Assembly (NCBI RefSeq): GCF_900089075.1
Contig: NZ_LT593747.1
Coordinates: 1 to 64,000 of the forward strand
DNA from: Vaginella massiliensis
Lineage (GTDB): Bacteria; Bacteroidota; Bacteroidia; Flavobacteriales; Weeksellaceae
DNA length: 64,000 bases
Direction of reading: 5' to 3'
The notes below the pieces were generated by a model that saw nothing but the letters and a program-made list of their open reading frames with translations, was not told the DNA's origin and made no database searches. Of the stretch, positions 55,578-64,000 are shown piece by piece. The stretch's first letter is position 1. Each line of letters starts with the position of its first letter. Position numbers and translations under genes: made by a program.

Positions 55578-56421
55578 TTTTTCTGTATTTATAGCGAATG
55601 TAGAACGCTGAAAGGTTTAATAAAAAGACCACAATAACCAGCACCAAAGCTGTACCGTAGGCGATTGGGCGAACTTGTTCTATGGACTGATGTTGCGTTG
55701 ATAACATGTACAAATGGTAGGGCAATGCCATAAATTCTTGATTGATATACCCCGACGAACCGTTGATGTAAAAAGCGGCTCCAGTAAATAGGATAGGAGC
55801 GGTCTCACCAGCTGCACGCGAAAGGGTGAGTACAACACCAGTTAATATACCCGACATCGCCGAAGGAAGTACAACATCTTTTATGGTTTCGAATTTGGTG
55901 GCACCAACGGCCAAAGCACCCTCGCGTGTACTATTCGGAATGCGTCTTAGTGCTTCTTCAGTAGTGGTAATGATGTAGGGTAGCGACAACAACCCGAGGG
56001 TCAAACCAGCTGCCAATAAAGATGTTCCGAATTGTAAAGCCTGCACAAACAAGGTGAGACCAAACAAACCATAAATAATCGATGGGACGCCAGAGAGATT
56101 TCTGATAGAAGCTCGAATGGTTCTTGTGAGCCAATTGTTTTCGGCGTATTCGTTGAGATAAATCGCACAACAAATTCCAAATGGAATCGAAAAAGCTGCA
56201 GTAATCAAAGTCAGTAAAACCGTTCCGATAATCGGTGTTAAAATTCCGCCTTTTGTCATTCCGTCTTTTGGGATGGTCGTTACAAACTCCCAAGACAAAG
56301 AAGAAACTCCTTTCGAAACAATTTCCCAAATTATTACAAAGAGAAAAAAACATACGATGAGCGTGGTAGAGAGCAGAGTTCCCCACTCAATCACAGAGGC
56401 AATTCTATTTCTAAGCTGCAT
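55567..56421 (-). CDS. pstA: phosphate ABC transporter permease PstA
   Basis: A 284-residue inner-membrane permease with about six helices. The EAA loop reads EEALRRIPNSTREGALAVGATKFETI, matching PstA. Other family blocks are IIGTVLLTLITAAFSIPFGICCAIYLNEYA and GETAPILFTGAAFYI. It pairs with PstC and PstB; the genes overlap by 11 bp at both ends. Confidence 0.95.
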   Translation of the reverse strand: MQLRNRIASVIEWGTLLSTTLIVCFFLFVIIWEIVSKGVSSLSWEFVTTIPKDGMTKGGILTPIIGTVLLTLITAAFSIPFGICCAIYLNEYAENNWLTRTIRASIRNLSGVPSIIYGLFGLTLFVQALQFGTSLLAAGLTLGLLSLPYIITTTEEALRRIPNSTREGALAVGATKFETIKDVVLPSAMSGILTGVVLTLSRAAGETAPILFTGAAFYINGSSGYINQEFMALPYHLYMLSTQHQSIEQVRPIAYGTALVLVIVVFLLNLSAFYIRYKYRKNEN

Positions 56422-57301
56422 GGTATTTTCTAAATTTATTTATAAAAAATTCTCCTACCAAATTGGCAATCAGCGTCATGAAAAACAAGACTGTTGCAAT
56501 GGCATACAAAGCATAATAATGAGTTGTTTGGTAAGGTACTTCGCCCATTTCGATGGCAATGGTCGCGGTCATGGTTTTTACCGAATCAAATATTCCGGTT
56601 GGGAGCAGAGATGCGTTTCCGGTAGCCATCAGAACCGTCATGGTTTCGCCAATGGCTCTACCCACACCCAGCATTACCGCCGCGATTATACCCGGTGCTG
56701 CAGCTGGTATGATTACTTTTCGTAAAGTTTGCCATTTGGTAGCCCCCACACCATAACTGGCTTCTTTATAGGCTTTTGGCACGGCGTGAATGGCATCTTC
56801 GGCAACTGTAATTATAGTAGGCAATGCCATGATAGCCAATAAGATAGCTCCGTTAAGAGCATTTAACCCATTTGGTAAATCTGCAAGATTAGCAATACCT
56901 GGACCCAACACCACAATACCCAAAAAACCAATAACCACCGACGGTATTGCCGCCAGCATTTCAATGGTAGGTTTCAAGATGTTTTTTAGGCGCGGACTGG
57001 CATATTCTGATATGAAAGCTGCAGTGCCCAAACCCAAAGGTATCGCAATGATCATGGCACCAAGCGTTACGATAGTTGTACTGATGATAAGCGGTAACAT
57101 TCCGTATTTAGGGCTTTTGGCAGTTGGTACCCATTCTATACCAGTAATGAAATCCAAAGGAGGAATGTCTAAAAAAAACGAGATAGAGTTGTAAAACAAC
57201 ATGGCAAAAATACCTCCCAAAAGCGCTAATACTAATAGTCCTGTGGTTTTAAAAATAACTTTAAAGAAAAAGTCGAGCGATATTCTGGTCTTGTAGTTCA
57301 T
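56411..57301 (-). CDS. pstC: phosphate ABC transporter permease PstC
   Basis: A 296-residue inner-membrane permease with about six helices. The EAA loop reads EDAIHAVPKAYKEASYGVGATKWQTL, and GETMTVLMATGNA and the N-terminal LDIPPLDFITGIEW segment are typical of PstC. It overlaps pstA by 11 bp and starts next to the pstS stop codon. Confidence 0.95.
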   Translation of the reverse strand: MNYKTRISLDFFFKVIFKTTGLLVLALLGGIFAMLFYNSISFFLDIPPLDFITGIEWVPTAKSPKYGMLPLIISTTIVTLGAMIIAIPLGLGTAAFISEYASPRLKNILKPTIEMLAAIPSVVIGFLGIVVLGPGIANLADLPNGLNALNGAILLAIMALPTIITVAEDAIHAVPKAYKEASYGVGATKWQTLRKVIIPAAAPGIIAAVMLGVGRAIGETMTVLMATGNASLLPTGIFDSVKTMTATIAIEMGEVPYQTTHYYALYAIATVLFFMTLIANLVGEFFINKFRKYHAA

Positions 57302-58138
57302 TTATTTTTCTATTATATAATATCCGTGTTCTTCGATCATTTTTTTACCCATATCGCTTTTTTCAAAATCGATAAACGGTTTTACTTTATACCACGATTT
57401 TTCGATTATAAACTGATACAAAGGTCTTTGAAAAAAATATAGATTCTGGTTGATAGCTGCAAGATCCAAAGGGGAATAAGCAGTAGAAGTAGGGGTTTCC
57501 TTTATTTTAAGAATTTTAATATCGTTGCCCTCAGCCGAATCGTGTAACAGATAACCTGCGCCTACGTAGCCAATTCCGGTTTTATCTGTTTTTACACTTT
57601 CTATAATTTGCGCGTTGCCGGTCATCTCTTTTGCAGAACTGGTAAATTCGGTTTTTAGTTTATTTTTCACAAAAGAATAGGTACCTGAACTACTTTGCCT
57701 ACCGTAAATGTTGATGTCCATGTCAACATCGGCTATTTCGGACCAATTTGTCACTTCTCCGTTCATAATCTTGCCCAAGCTGTTTACATCAATTTCATCA
57801 ATCGGCAGCGCTTTATGAACGATAAATGCTGTAGCATCTTCGGCAAAAACAATGGTGCGTAGTTGGATACCAGCGTCTTTGAATTGCTGTATTTCTTGAG
57901 CAGATAGCGGTCGAGAAGAATTGGCAATGTCTGCCTGACCGTTCAGTAGAGATGTGATTCCAAGTCCCGATCCGCCACCCGAAATAGCAATGCTAAAATC
58001 GGGGTTGATTTCGGTGTACTTTTCGGCGAGATTCACCGCGAGGTTTACCTCGGTGTCTGATCCTTTCATTTTGATGCTTTTTTCTTTACTGCACGAAAAC
58101 AGCGAGAAAAGACCAAAAACAACTAAAAGTTTTCTCAT
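57302..58138 (-). CDS. pstS: phosphate-binding lipoprotein PstS
   Basis: A 278-residue periplasmic phosphate-binding protein anchored as a lipoprotein: signal with C16 (FSLFSCSKE). The phosphate-binding motifs GSDTEV and SGGGSGLGITSLLNGQADIANSSRPL, plus GRQSSSGTYSFVKNKL, are conserved. The start at 58138 is chosen because it begins the lipoprotein signal; the longer frame to 58180 adds unlike residues. It is the first gene of pstSCAB. A Pho box could not be identified by eye. Confidence 0.94.
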   Translation of the reverse strand: MRKLLVVFGLFSLFSCSKEKSIKMKGSDTEVNLAVNLAEKYTEINPDFSIAISGGGSGLGITSLLNGQADIANSSRPLSAQEIQQFKDAGIQLRTIVFAEDATAFIVHKALPIDEIDVNSLGKIMNGEVTNWSEIADVDMDINIYGRQSSSGTYSFVKNKLKTEFTSSAKEMTGNAQIIESVKTDKTGIGYVGAGYLLHDSAEGNDIKILKIKETPTSTAYSPLDLAAINQNLYFFQRPLYQFIIEKSWYKVKPFIDFEKSDMGKKMIEEHGYYIIEK

Positions 58139-58283
58139 ATTCAGCTTGAATAGTTCATCTAGACAAAATTGATTTTTCAAGATGAATTCAATATTATATT
58201 CAGGTTAAATTAATGTTTCAAAGTGGGTTATGTTAATGGATGAAGGTAAAAATATTTTATAACAATCTTCCCAATCAAATCCC

Positions 58284-59171
58284 TTAATCCAAGCTCCGGA
58301 ATTCGACAGGCGTAATGCCTGTTTTTTGTTTGAAAAGGTGGGTGAAATGCTGCGAATATTTAAACCCTAAATCGCAGGCAATTTCACTGATGGATTTAGA
58401 ATGGTCGAAAATGCGTTCTTTGGCAATTTCGATCACTTTGGTCTGCAGAAATTCCTGTGCCGTACTGCCGGTTTCTTTTTTGATGAGGTCGCCAAAATAG
58501 TTGGGCGAAAGGTGCAGTTCTTCGGCGCAATAAATTACCGTCGGCAACCCGATGCGGTAAGGCTTGTCAGAGTTGAAGTAGTCGTCGAGCAACTTTTCGA
58601 TACGGGTGAGAATGTCGCTGTTAGCGTGGCTACGGGTGATAAACTGGCGGTCGTAGAAAAGTATGCAGTAATTCAGAAAGAGTTCTATATTCTACATGAT
58701 GAGCGTTTTGCTGTGGCGGACGATGTTTTGCTGAATTTCTTCGGCGATTTTTTCTAAACAGAATACAATCGTCTTTCGCTCTTTTTTCCAAAGGTGCAAG
58801 GCCTCATTCACCTGATACGAAAAAAACTGAACTCTTTTATCCCGTTGGCAAGCGGCGTATCTTTTTTCAAATCGAGATGAAAAACTAAGGCATAGCCTGA
58901 AGGTTTTATCGCCTCGCACTTGCTGTCGACACCGTACACCTGCCCCGGAGCCACAAAAACCAGCGTGCCGTCTTTTTAGTCGTAATTTTGGCAACCAATA
59001 CAGCATATCGCCACTTCTCACGTCTTTCAAAAACACGGCGCAAACTCCCATATACGTCTTGAAATACGGTATCGGGCAGATTTCGTTAAAATCAATTACA
59101 CTAATCAGCGGAAACAGCGTCTCGGCACCTACATAATCATTGTACTGCTTTACGGTGTCTATTCTTTTCAA
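58284..59171 (-). pseudogene. AraC family regulator, broken by frameshifts and a stop
   Basis: The whole AraC regulator (about 290 residues) is readable in order but damaged. The N-terminus RIDTVKQYNDYVGAETLFPL from 59171 is intact. Near 58980-58830 the homologous reading KDGTLVFVAPGQVYGVDSKC lies in another frame, so one indel and a compensating one are needed. A TAG stop at 58692-58694 cuts the protein after KTLIM, with NIELFLNYCIL continuing in frame. The C-terminal DNA-binding domain (58592-58284; EIACDLGFKYSQHFTHLFKQ) is intact but unlinked. It diverges from the broken cyclophilin-like gene. Confidence 0.9.
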
Positions 59172-59337
59172 CCTGTTCCATCATCCTTTTTTTCAAATAT
59201 AAATTTAATAAACATCAACGCCTTATCTACACCTTCCAACCCAAATCAGTAAAAATGGTAAAAAGAACCGTATCCTGTATAAAATAGCGGAGCTCAACTG
59301 TTGCGATATTTGTAAGGTAATCCTATAAATCGAAAAT

Positions 59338-59799
59338 ATGGATAGAATAAGGTGTAGATTATGGCTTACACTCGTTGGCATTCAGCTTTATGCCTGCAAC
59401 CACTAAAATAACCGAACCAAAGAAAGTAATAAAAATTTTGTTTCTGAAATGGACAGCGTACAAGTAAAAATTACAATAGGCGAAAAGACCGCAAAGACCA
59501 TCCTGTACAACCACCCGACATGTAAAGATTTTGCCTCATTACTTCCCTTAACTTTGAAACTGGAAGATTATAACAAATTGGAGAAAATCAGTCTATTGTC
59601 GCCAAAGATTAGTTCAGAAAATGCACCGTCTGGCTTCGATCCCCCGGTCGCCAATTTAACTGACTATGAGCCGTGGGGCAATCTTGCATTGTTTTATTAG
59701 GATGAAGGCTATGCAAACGCTCTGATTTCAATGGGGAAAATCACTTCGGGTTTAGAAGTCTTTACGGTCAGCCGAACGGTAACGGCAAAGTTGAAATAA
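59338..59799 (+). pseudogene. cyclophilin-like lipoprotein, two in-frame stops
   Basis: One 154-codon frame holds a lipoprotein signal (WLTLVGIQLYACNH), a TAA stop at 59404-59406, then a cyclophilin-like domain (VQVKITIGEKTAKTILYNHP, DFASLLPLTLKLEDY, GFDPPVANLTDYEPWGNLAL). A second stop, TAG at 59698-59700, is followed by the rest of the domain (DEGYANALISMGKITSGLEV) to the TAA at 59799. No frameshift is needed, only two point changes. An internal ATG at 59449 could still start an 83-residue fragment. Confidence 0.9.
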
Positions 59800-59888
59800 T
59801 TATAAATCGTAACAAAAGTTACAAATAGAAGATACCTATAACGGTTGGTTTTATTTAAGAAATATTGAAGAAGATTTTTTTGAAAAAT

Positions 59889-59925
59889 AAAAAGCCTATC
59901 TTGATATTTAGATAGGCTTTTAAGA
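59889..59925. terminator. bidirectional terminator after the DUF892 gene
   Basis: The stem AAAAGCCTATCT / AGATAGGCTTTT with an 8-nt loop has T runs on both strands. On the minus strand it ends the DUF892 gene. Confidence 0.85.
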
Positions 59926-59939
59926 ACTAAATTTTATGC

Positions 59940-60461
59940 TTATTTATCAGCTTTTAAATTAATCTCAGAAGTAGCAAGTTTTGATAACAATTGATCAGTC
60001 TTTTTTTCTTCTTTCAAAATTTCATTTATCAAATCTTTAGCTTCTTTTTTTTTTAAATGTCGAGCATAGGAAACCATTGTACCGTATGAAGCAATTTCAT
60101 AATGTTCTACTTTTTGGCAAGAGGCAATAATACCTGCGTCTCTAACTGCTCCAGGTTCGGTTTCTTCTAAAATACCTTCACCTTCTTCAAGTATTCCTGC
60201 CATCGCATTGCATTTTTCTTCTTCGGGCTTTACACCAATTGATTTAAAAACCAATTTTAGAGTCTTAATTTGATTTTTAGTTTCTTCTAAATGATCTTCT
60301 AATGCTTTTTTCAAATTTTTAGAAGTAGCATTTTTAATCATTTTAGGTAATGAATCTTTAACCGCATTTTCTGCCCATAAAGTATCTTTTAAATAATCTT
60401 CAAATAAATCTTCTAAAGATTTTGCTGCATCTTTTTTTGGAGTTACTTTTTCTTTTTTCAT
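59940..60461 (-). CDS. DUF892 ferritin-like protein (YciE/YciF family)
   Basis: A 173-residue ferritin-like four-helix protein. The first helix pair (LEDLFEDYLKDTLWAENAVKDSLPKM) and the later CQKVEHYEIASYGTMVSYAR supply the usual Glu/His metal ligands of the DUF892 family. These proteins are stress-induced; their activity is unknown. Charged, Lys-rich ends flank the domain. It is intact, unlike the genes on both sides. Confidence 0.9.
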   Translation of the reverse strand: MKKEKVTPKKDAAKSLEDLFEDYLKDTLWAENAVKDSLPKMIKNATSKNLKKALEDHLEETKNQIKTLKLVFKSIGVKPEEEKCNAMAGILEEGEGILEETEPGAVRDAGIIASCQKVEHYEIASYGTMVSYARHLKKKEAKDLINEILKEEKKTDQLLSKLATSEINLKADK

Positions 60462-60581
60462 AGCATCTTTGTTTTATATTTATAAATAAATATAAAATGT
60501 TGTGTATTGTAAATTTTTTCAAAGAAAATTTTGAAAATTGATTGTTTTTTATGTGTGTTTTTGATTTTATATCATTATGAA

Positions 60582-60854
60582 ATGAAACAAATTGATCTTG
60601 TAGAAATTAAAGATTTTCAAGCGCAACTCAATGATAAGCAGTTTTACGCAAATACCATATCAACACATCTCTTGCAAAATCATAAACGTATAGAAAAACC
60701 GCATAAACATAATTTTTATGCTACATTCTTGTTTATGAAAGGTCATGGAGTACACGAGATAGATTATAATAGTTTGGAAGTTAAACTGGGAGTTTACTTT
60801 ATCAAAGCAACTATCAACAATGAAATTATAACCAAAAAAATTATCAAAAAATGA
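60582..60854 (+). pseudogene. chimera: AraC-type N-terminus joined to a type IX sorting tail
   Basis: A 90-codon open frame. Residues 1-70 match the start of an AraC-family regulator (IEKPHKHNFYATFLFMKGHG, then VHEIDYNSLEVK), but its DNA-binding domain is missing. The last 21 residues (GVYFIKATINNEIITKKIIK) are the typical end of a T9SS type A sorting domain. The joint lies near 60790. It looks like a deletion that joined two genes. The ATG at 60582 is preferred over the in-frame start at 60531. The next gene's ATG overlaps its TGA. Confidence 0.75.
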
Positions 60855-61401
60855 AACCAATAATTTTAATTTTAGCATTTCTCTCATTGTTCTCTTGCAA
60901 CAATGACGATGACAGCGGCAAAGACAATGGCGGGAATACTTTTTCCGCCACTTTCGATGGGCAAACCATTGAACCTGAATGGATACATGGTTTTGGATAT
61001 GGATCATATACACTAAATTTCAATAGAGATCCTGATGATATTAATGACTGGTTTATTACTATTTCTAGTCCTAATAACTTATATTGAGATATTCGACTTT
61101 TAGATGTTATAGAAATAGGTAATTACCCTATAGAAACTGCGACAATGGAAAATTTGAATAATTTTTCAAGCTTTACTTCTATATATCTTCTATATATCTT
61201 CAGGATGAAGTTACAGCCCAATACTCATTTTTAAGCTTAGGGAATACAGGAAGTTTTGAGATAACACGCTATGATAGTGAAAGAGGAATTTTGGAAGGTA
61301 GTTTTTCTTGTGATATGTATGACCCACAACATCCTGAAATCATTAAACCAATCAGCGGAAATTTTAAAATCAATATGGAAACTCATCCTAATTATAACTA
61401 G
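60851..61401 (+). pseudogene. lipoprotein gene with a stop and an 11-bp duplication
   Basis: A lipoprotein (C16 in LSLFSCNNDDDSG) reads GNTFSATFDGQTIEPEWIHG and on to SSPNNLY, then TGA at 61085-61087. The frame continues DIRLLDVIEIGNYPIETATM until 61177, where TTCTATATATC is duplicated in tandem (61177-61187, 61188-61198). Without one copy the frame reads TSIYLQDEVTAQYSFLSLGN and runs to the TAG at 61399-61401. The intact product would have about 180 residues; I do not recognise the family beyond small Bacteroidota lipoproteins. Confidence 0.85.
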
Positions 61402-61602
61402 TCATGATAAAAAACGTCAGCTAACATGAGTTTTGCAAAAGAGCGAGGTTCTCTGCAAAGTTGAAAGTTTGCACTTCTTAATCCGTAAAAAGCAATTTTT
61501 TATTATTTTAGTCCAAACAAATGGTTTTTGCTTGATTTCCGTCAGTAATGTCAAGGAGGAAGCTGTTAGCAGATGTTTTAAAAACCATATAAACTTCATT
61601 AG
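61402..61602. repeat. intergenic with first copy of a flanking repeat
   Basis: 61493-61533 (core TTTATTATTTTAGTCCAAAC, then AAATGGTTTTTGCTT) reappears with few changes at 62615-62656. Weaker similarity extends about 80 bases upstream in both (AACATGA, TTGCA, TTGCAC in order). No gene. Confidence 0.7.
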
Positions 61603-62523
61603 ATGAGTTATATAGATTTCGACTACACTAAAAATTCAATTTTAATTTGCAAAGGAGATTCTAGAAATAGAAAGAAACTATCTAAGTCTGATTCACATTT
61701 AAATTTTGATGTATATGATTATGAAAACAACTTTAGCGGAATAGAAATATTTGATTTTTTATCAGAATTTGAACAAGATGGTTTAAAAGGAGAACTAAAA
61801 TTTAAAGAACTTTTAGAAGAAAATCATATTCCCTATTTATACATTGGTCAGGGACCGTTTGGCATCGAACGTTCAGGGATTTTAATAGAAAAAACCAAAT
61901 CCAAAAGGGCAGATTTCCTTGTAAATATACAAGATATGGGAACTATATTATTTGATGTCAAATGTAGAAATAAAATAAAGTTTCATAATCGTGAAGAAAG
62001 TTACTTTTCGATCTATATTTCTGAATTAGAGGCTTTACGCAACCTGCAGAATTCTATTTTGATGCCTGTTTGGTTAGCTTTTATAGAAAGAAAAGAGATT
62101 GATAACCATGCTAAGTTCCATTTCATTTCCATATCATCAATAATTAAATTTTGGTCAGGGCTATTGAGGTTTTATCCAAATGAAAATGAATTCAATGAAA
62201 TAACTGTTTTAAGAATACCAAATGAATTGTTTACAATAATTGACGATAAAATTATTTTTGAAGTAGGTTTAAAAAATATCCATGAAGAACTGTTAAATGA
62301 ATATGCAAAATTGAACATTGGTTTGAATCGTGTAATAAAAGATAAAATAAAAGAAACTATTAGAAAAACCAATTGTCTAAAATCAAGAGTGCATCACGAA
62401 TTACAATCAGTTGGAGTAAATTATTGTTTTCCGATTGAAGTTTTTCATCACACCCAAAACATGATTGATTTACAAATCATAGAATATACGCCCAAAAAAC
62501 CTCTAAAACTATTTGGAGAATAA
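61603..62523 (+). CDS. putative PD-(D/E)XK nuclease-like protein, unassigned
   Basis: A 306-residue protein that I cannot assign to a named family. Residues 60-125 have the order of a PD-(D/E)XK nuclease core: E64 in GLKGELKFKELL, D104 in SKRADFLVNI, then hydrophobic TILF and D118-V-K120 in FDVKCRNK. The C-terminal half is helical and strongly charged. There is no signal peptide. The coding sequence is more AT-rich than the housekeeping genes, and two repeat copies flank it, which suggests a horizontally acquired cassette. A role in defence or DNA processing is inference only. Confidence 0.65.
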   Translation: MSYIDFDYTKNSILICKGDSRNRKKLSKSDSHLNFDVYDYENNFSGIEIFDFLSEFEQDGLKGELKFKELLEENHIPYLYIGQGPFGIERSGILIEKTKSKRADFLVNIQDMGTILFDVKCRNKIKFHNREESYFSIYISELEALRNLQNSILMPVWLAFIERKEIDNHAKFHFISISSIIKFWSGLLRFYPNENEFNEITVLRIPNELFTIIDDKIIFEVGLKNIHEELLNEYAKLNIGLNRVIKDKIKETIRKTNCLKSRVHHELQSVGVNYCFPIEVFHHTQNMIDLQIIEYTPKKPLKLFGE

Positions 62524-62759
62524 AAACTTTTGCCAACACCGCCTTGGCAAGCAACGGGCTAAAAGAAAACATGAAGTTGTTGCATTTTTCCCTCGCCAAA
62601 AACATTCGCTTGCACAATTTTTTTATTATTTTAGTCCAAGCAAATGTTTTTTGCTTTTTTCGGGGTGGAGTGGAGGTTGGTTTGTTTTATGCTCTGGTAT
62701 TTGGCAAGGCGAGAGTCGATAGGTGTATGCTATAAAAACGAACAAAAAGAAAGAAGATA
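62524..62759. repeat. intergenic with second copy of the flanking repeat
   Basis: The segment starts with a TTGCCAA / TTGGCAA hairpin (62531-62551) and contains the repeat core at 62615-62656 (TTTATTATTTTAGTCCAAGC, then AAATGTTTTTTGCTT). A further TTTGGCAAGGCGAGAG lies near 62700. No promoter match was seen before the lipoprotein gene. Confidence 0.7.
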
Positions 62760-63284
62760 ATGAGAATATCAGTCCCGCTAATTACAATTTTGGCTATAAC
62801 ATTTAGTGCTTGTCATTCATCCAATGAAAAGCAAAATCAATCTGTAGCTGATAAAGCAACTCAACAAGCCGAAACTAACGATAATAATCCTGAAGATGAG
62901 GTAAACGAATTCGGTTTTACACTCGATGATTATAAAGGTTTTCCCGAGGAAATTTCAGGATGTTCTTGTTATTTTTCGGAGACATCTACAAAATTCAAAA
63001 ATGAAGAATATTTATTTGTGGCTGACTTCGATAGTATTGGTCTTATTTCTATAAACCAAAATATGGAAAAGTTAAAATTGACCTCAACTACCAGAGCGCC
63101 AGATACTTTTGGGGATTATGATCATGTTGATGTTTACAAATCTGAAAATTATACAGTAACGCTTGATGTAAAATACAAAAATTCGACTGGGTATGAAGTA
63201 TGGTGGAACGAAGGAACCATACTCGTTGAAAATAAAGATGGTAAAAAAATATCGAAAAAAATTGTTGGCGAATGTGGATGCTAA
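62760..63284 (+). CDS. lipoprotein of unknown function
   Basis: A 174-residue lipoprotein: signal peptide with lipobox cysteine C18 (TFSACHSS), then a Gln/Asn/Glu-rich linker (20-50). A compact domain of about 120 residues follows, with cysteine pairs near both ends (SGCSCYFSE, GECGC) and a beta-strand pattern (YLFVADFDSIGLISI, YTVTLDVKYKNSTGYEVWW). I do not recognise the family. It is exported to the envelope. It converges on the broken OmpA gene and is intact. Confidence 0.75.
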   Translation: MRISVPLITILAITFSACHSSNEKQNQSVADKATQQAETNDNNPEDEVNEFGFTLDDYKGFPEEISGCSCYFSETSTKFKNEEYLFVADFDSIGLISINQNMEKLKLTSTTRAPDTFGDYDHVDVYKSENYTVTLDVKYKNSTGYEVWWNEGTILVENKDGKKISKKIVGECGC

Positions 63285-63381
63285 AAATAAAACCTTAGAA
63301 ATAGTCCCAAAAAAATGACCGCCCTCTGAGTGACAGCCATTTTTCAATTTGAATTATTCAGCCTTGCACTTTGGTAACATT

Positions 63382-64000
63382 TTACTGTCCCAAAGTTTTC
63401 TGTTTGTTTATTACAATAGTTACGCGTCTATTTTTAGCCCTTCCTTCGGGGTCATCACTGCCGTCGGGTTTCGTATTGCTTGCAACTGGCTCTTTGGCGC
63501 CCATTCCAAAAACGGTGTAGTTATAATTTAAACCTTTTGCTTCAAACCAATCCTTCACTGCCTTGGCTCTGTTGAGTGAGCGTTTCTGGTTATAGCTCTC
63601 CGAGCCTTTGGAATCGGTATGTCCGGTGATGCTTATCCCGCCTTTGCCTTTTTCCTTAATCAATTATGCCACCTTTTCTAGCTCCTTACTCGCCTCGGGT
63701 TTTAGGTCAGCTTTATCAAAGTCGAACAAAACATCCGAATTCAGATTGATTTCAATATTAAAGTCAGATGTTTCGCCTGTCAGACTACTTTGGCTTCCCG
63801 TTAGGCTTTCTCCGGGTGAGTAGATTGCTGTTTGGCTGTCAACCTTTTCTACAGAATCTTGCTGATGCACCGTATCCAGAGCGGTAAATGATTCTGTATC
63901 ATTTATTTCGGCTTTAATATGCTCTTTCTTTTCAGAACCGCTGCAAATGAGGATTCCCGAAAGTGTTAATATAAGATACTTTTTTATTTTAGTGGACGTT
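63382..64000 (-). pseudogene. OmpA-family lipoprotein, internal stop, cut by the window edge
   Basis: On the minus strand one frame runs from the window edge (lipoprotein-like KKYLILTLSGILICSGSEKK) through a linker into an OmpA domain: VLFDFDKADLKPEASKELEK, then TAA at 63664-63666, then KGKGGISITGHTDSKGSESY, SLNRAKAVKDWFEAKGLNY and GRAKNRRVTIVI. The stop cuts the peptidoglycan-binding domain in two, so the product is probably non-functional. No frameshift is needed. The start codon lies outside the window. Confidence 0.88.

Noticed and set aside
59338-59799. Stop codon recoding in the cyclophilin-like gene
   Set aside because: Two different stops (TAA, TAG) occur, there is no recoding signal, and neighbouring genes carry unrelated lesions, so decay is simpler.
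61402-62759. Integron cassette array with attC sites
   Set aside because: I could not find the GTTRRRY/RYYYAAC core sites in the repeats and there is no integron integrase, so only a repeat-bracketed ORF is claimed.

Overview
The window is bacterial chromosomal DNA from a member of the Bacteroidota, class Flavobacteriia. A Weeksellaceae-like organism (Weeksella, Empedobacter or Ornithobacterium type) is my guess from protein flavour, not something the sequence proves. Evidence for the class: promoters of the TTG-N19-TAnnTTTG type (clearest before the tRNA-Gln pair, padR and the AsmA-like gene), a type IX secretion C-terminal domain, a probable capnine (sulfonolipid) gene pair, and low-GC coding typical of the group.

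Layout. 1-400: the 3' end of an rRNA operon (23S tail, 5S, terminator). 493-8310 (minus strand): serC-serA-DUF1015-yggS, preceded by a probable cysteate-C-fatty acyltransferase (CapB-like) and a CBS-like cysteate synthase (CapA-like), then a GlmU-like protein. Because SerA and SerC make O-phosphoserine, the substrate reported for CapA, the block reads as a route from 3-phosphoglycerate to the sulfonolipid base. 8441-11356: aroB, msrB, aldehyde dehydrogenase. 11563-16425: a large type IX-secreted protein, a small PID-CTERM-like protein and an intact IS1182-family element with 23-bp perfect inverted ends that double as inward-facing terminators. 16437-29856: S1/P1 nuclease, padR-pspC, acyltransferase-thioesterase-menF, dnaN-pheT-META lipoprotein, GNAT, AsmA-like protein, SDR. 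30054-31970: decayed WYL regulator and an unrecognised decayed ORF. 32001-36068: uvrA, dps, yegP-like. 36384-42341: a MarR-controlled fadN-fadA-fadE beta-oxidation operon with a perfect 26-bp palindromic operator. 43035-52471: permease, aspS, DUF937, SRPBCC/GyrI protein, and an ECF sigma factor-NlpC/P60-outer-membrane barrel-hypothetical operon. 52561-53760: two tRNA-Gln genes followed by 310-bp tandem repeats with a long hairpin. 53789-58138: family 25 glycosyltransferase and pstSCAB without phoU.

58284-64000 is accessory DNA in visible decay. It holds a broken araC regulator, a broken cyclophilin-like lipoprotein, a chimera of an AraC N-terminus with a type IX sorting tail, a lipoprotein gene broken by an 11-bp tandem duplication, and an OmpA gene with an internal stop. 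Between them lies a 306-residue ORF with a PD-(D/E)XK nuclease signature, bracketed by two copies of a short repeat. That ORF and the sulfonolipid block are the most interesting parts of the window.
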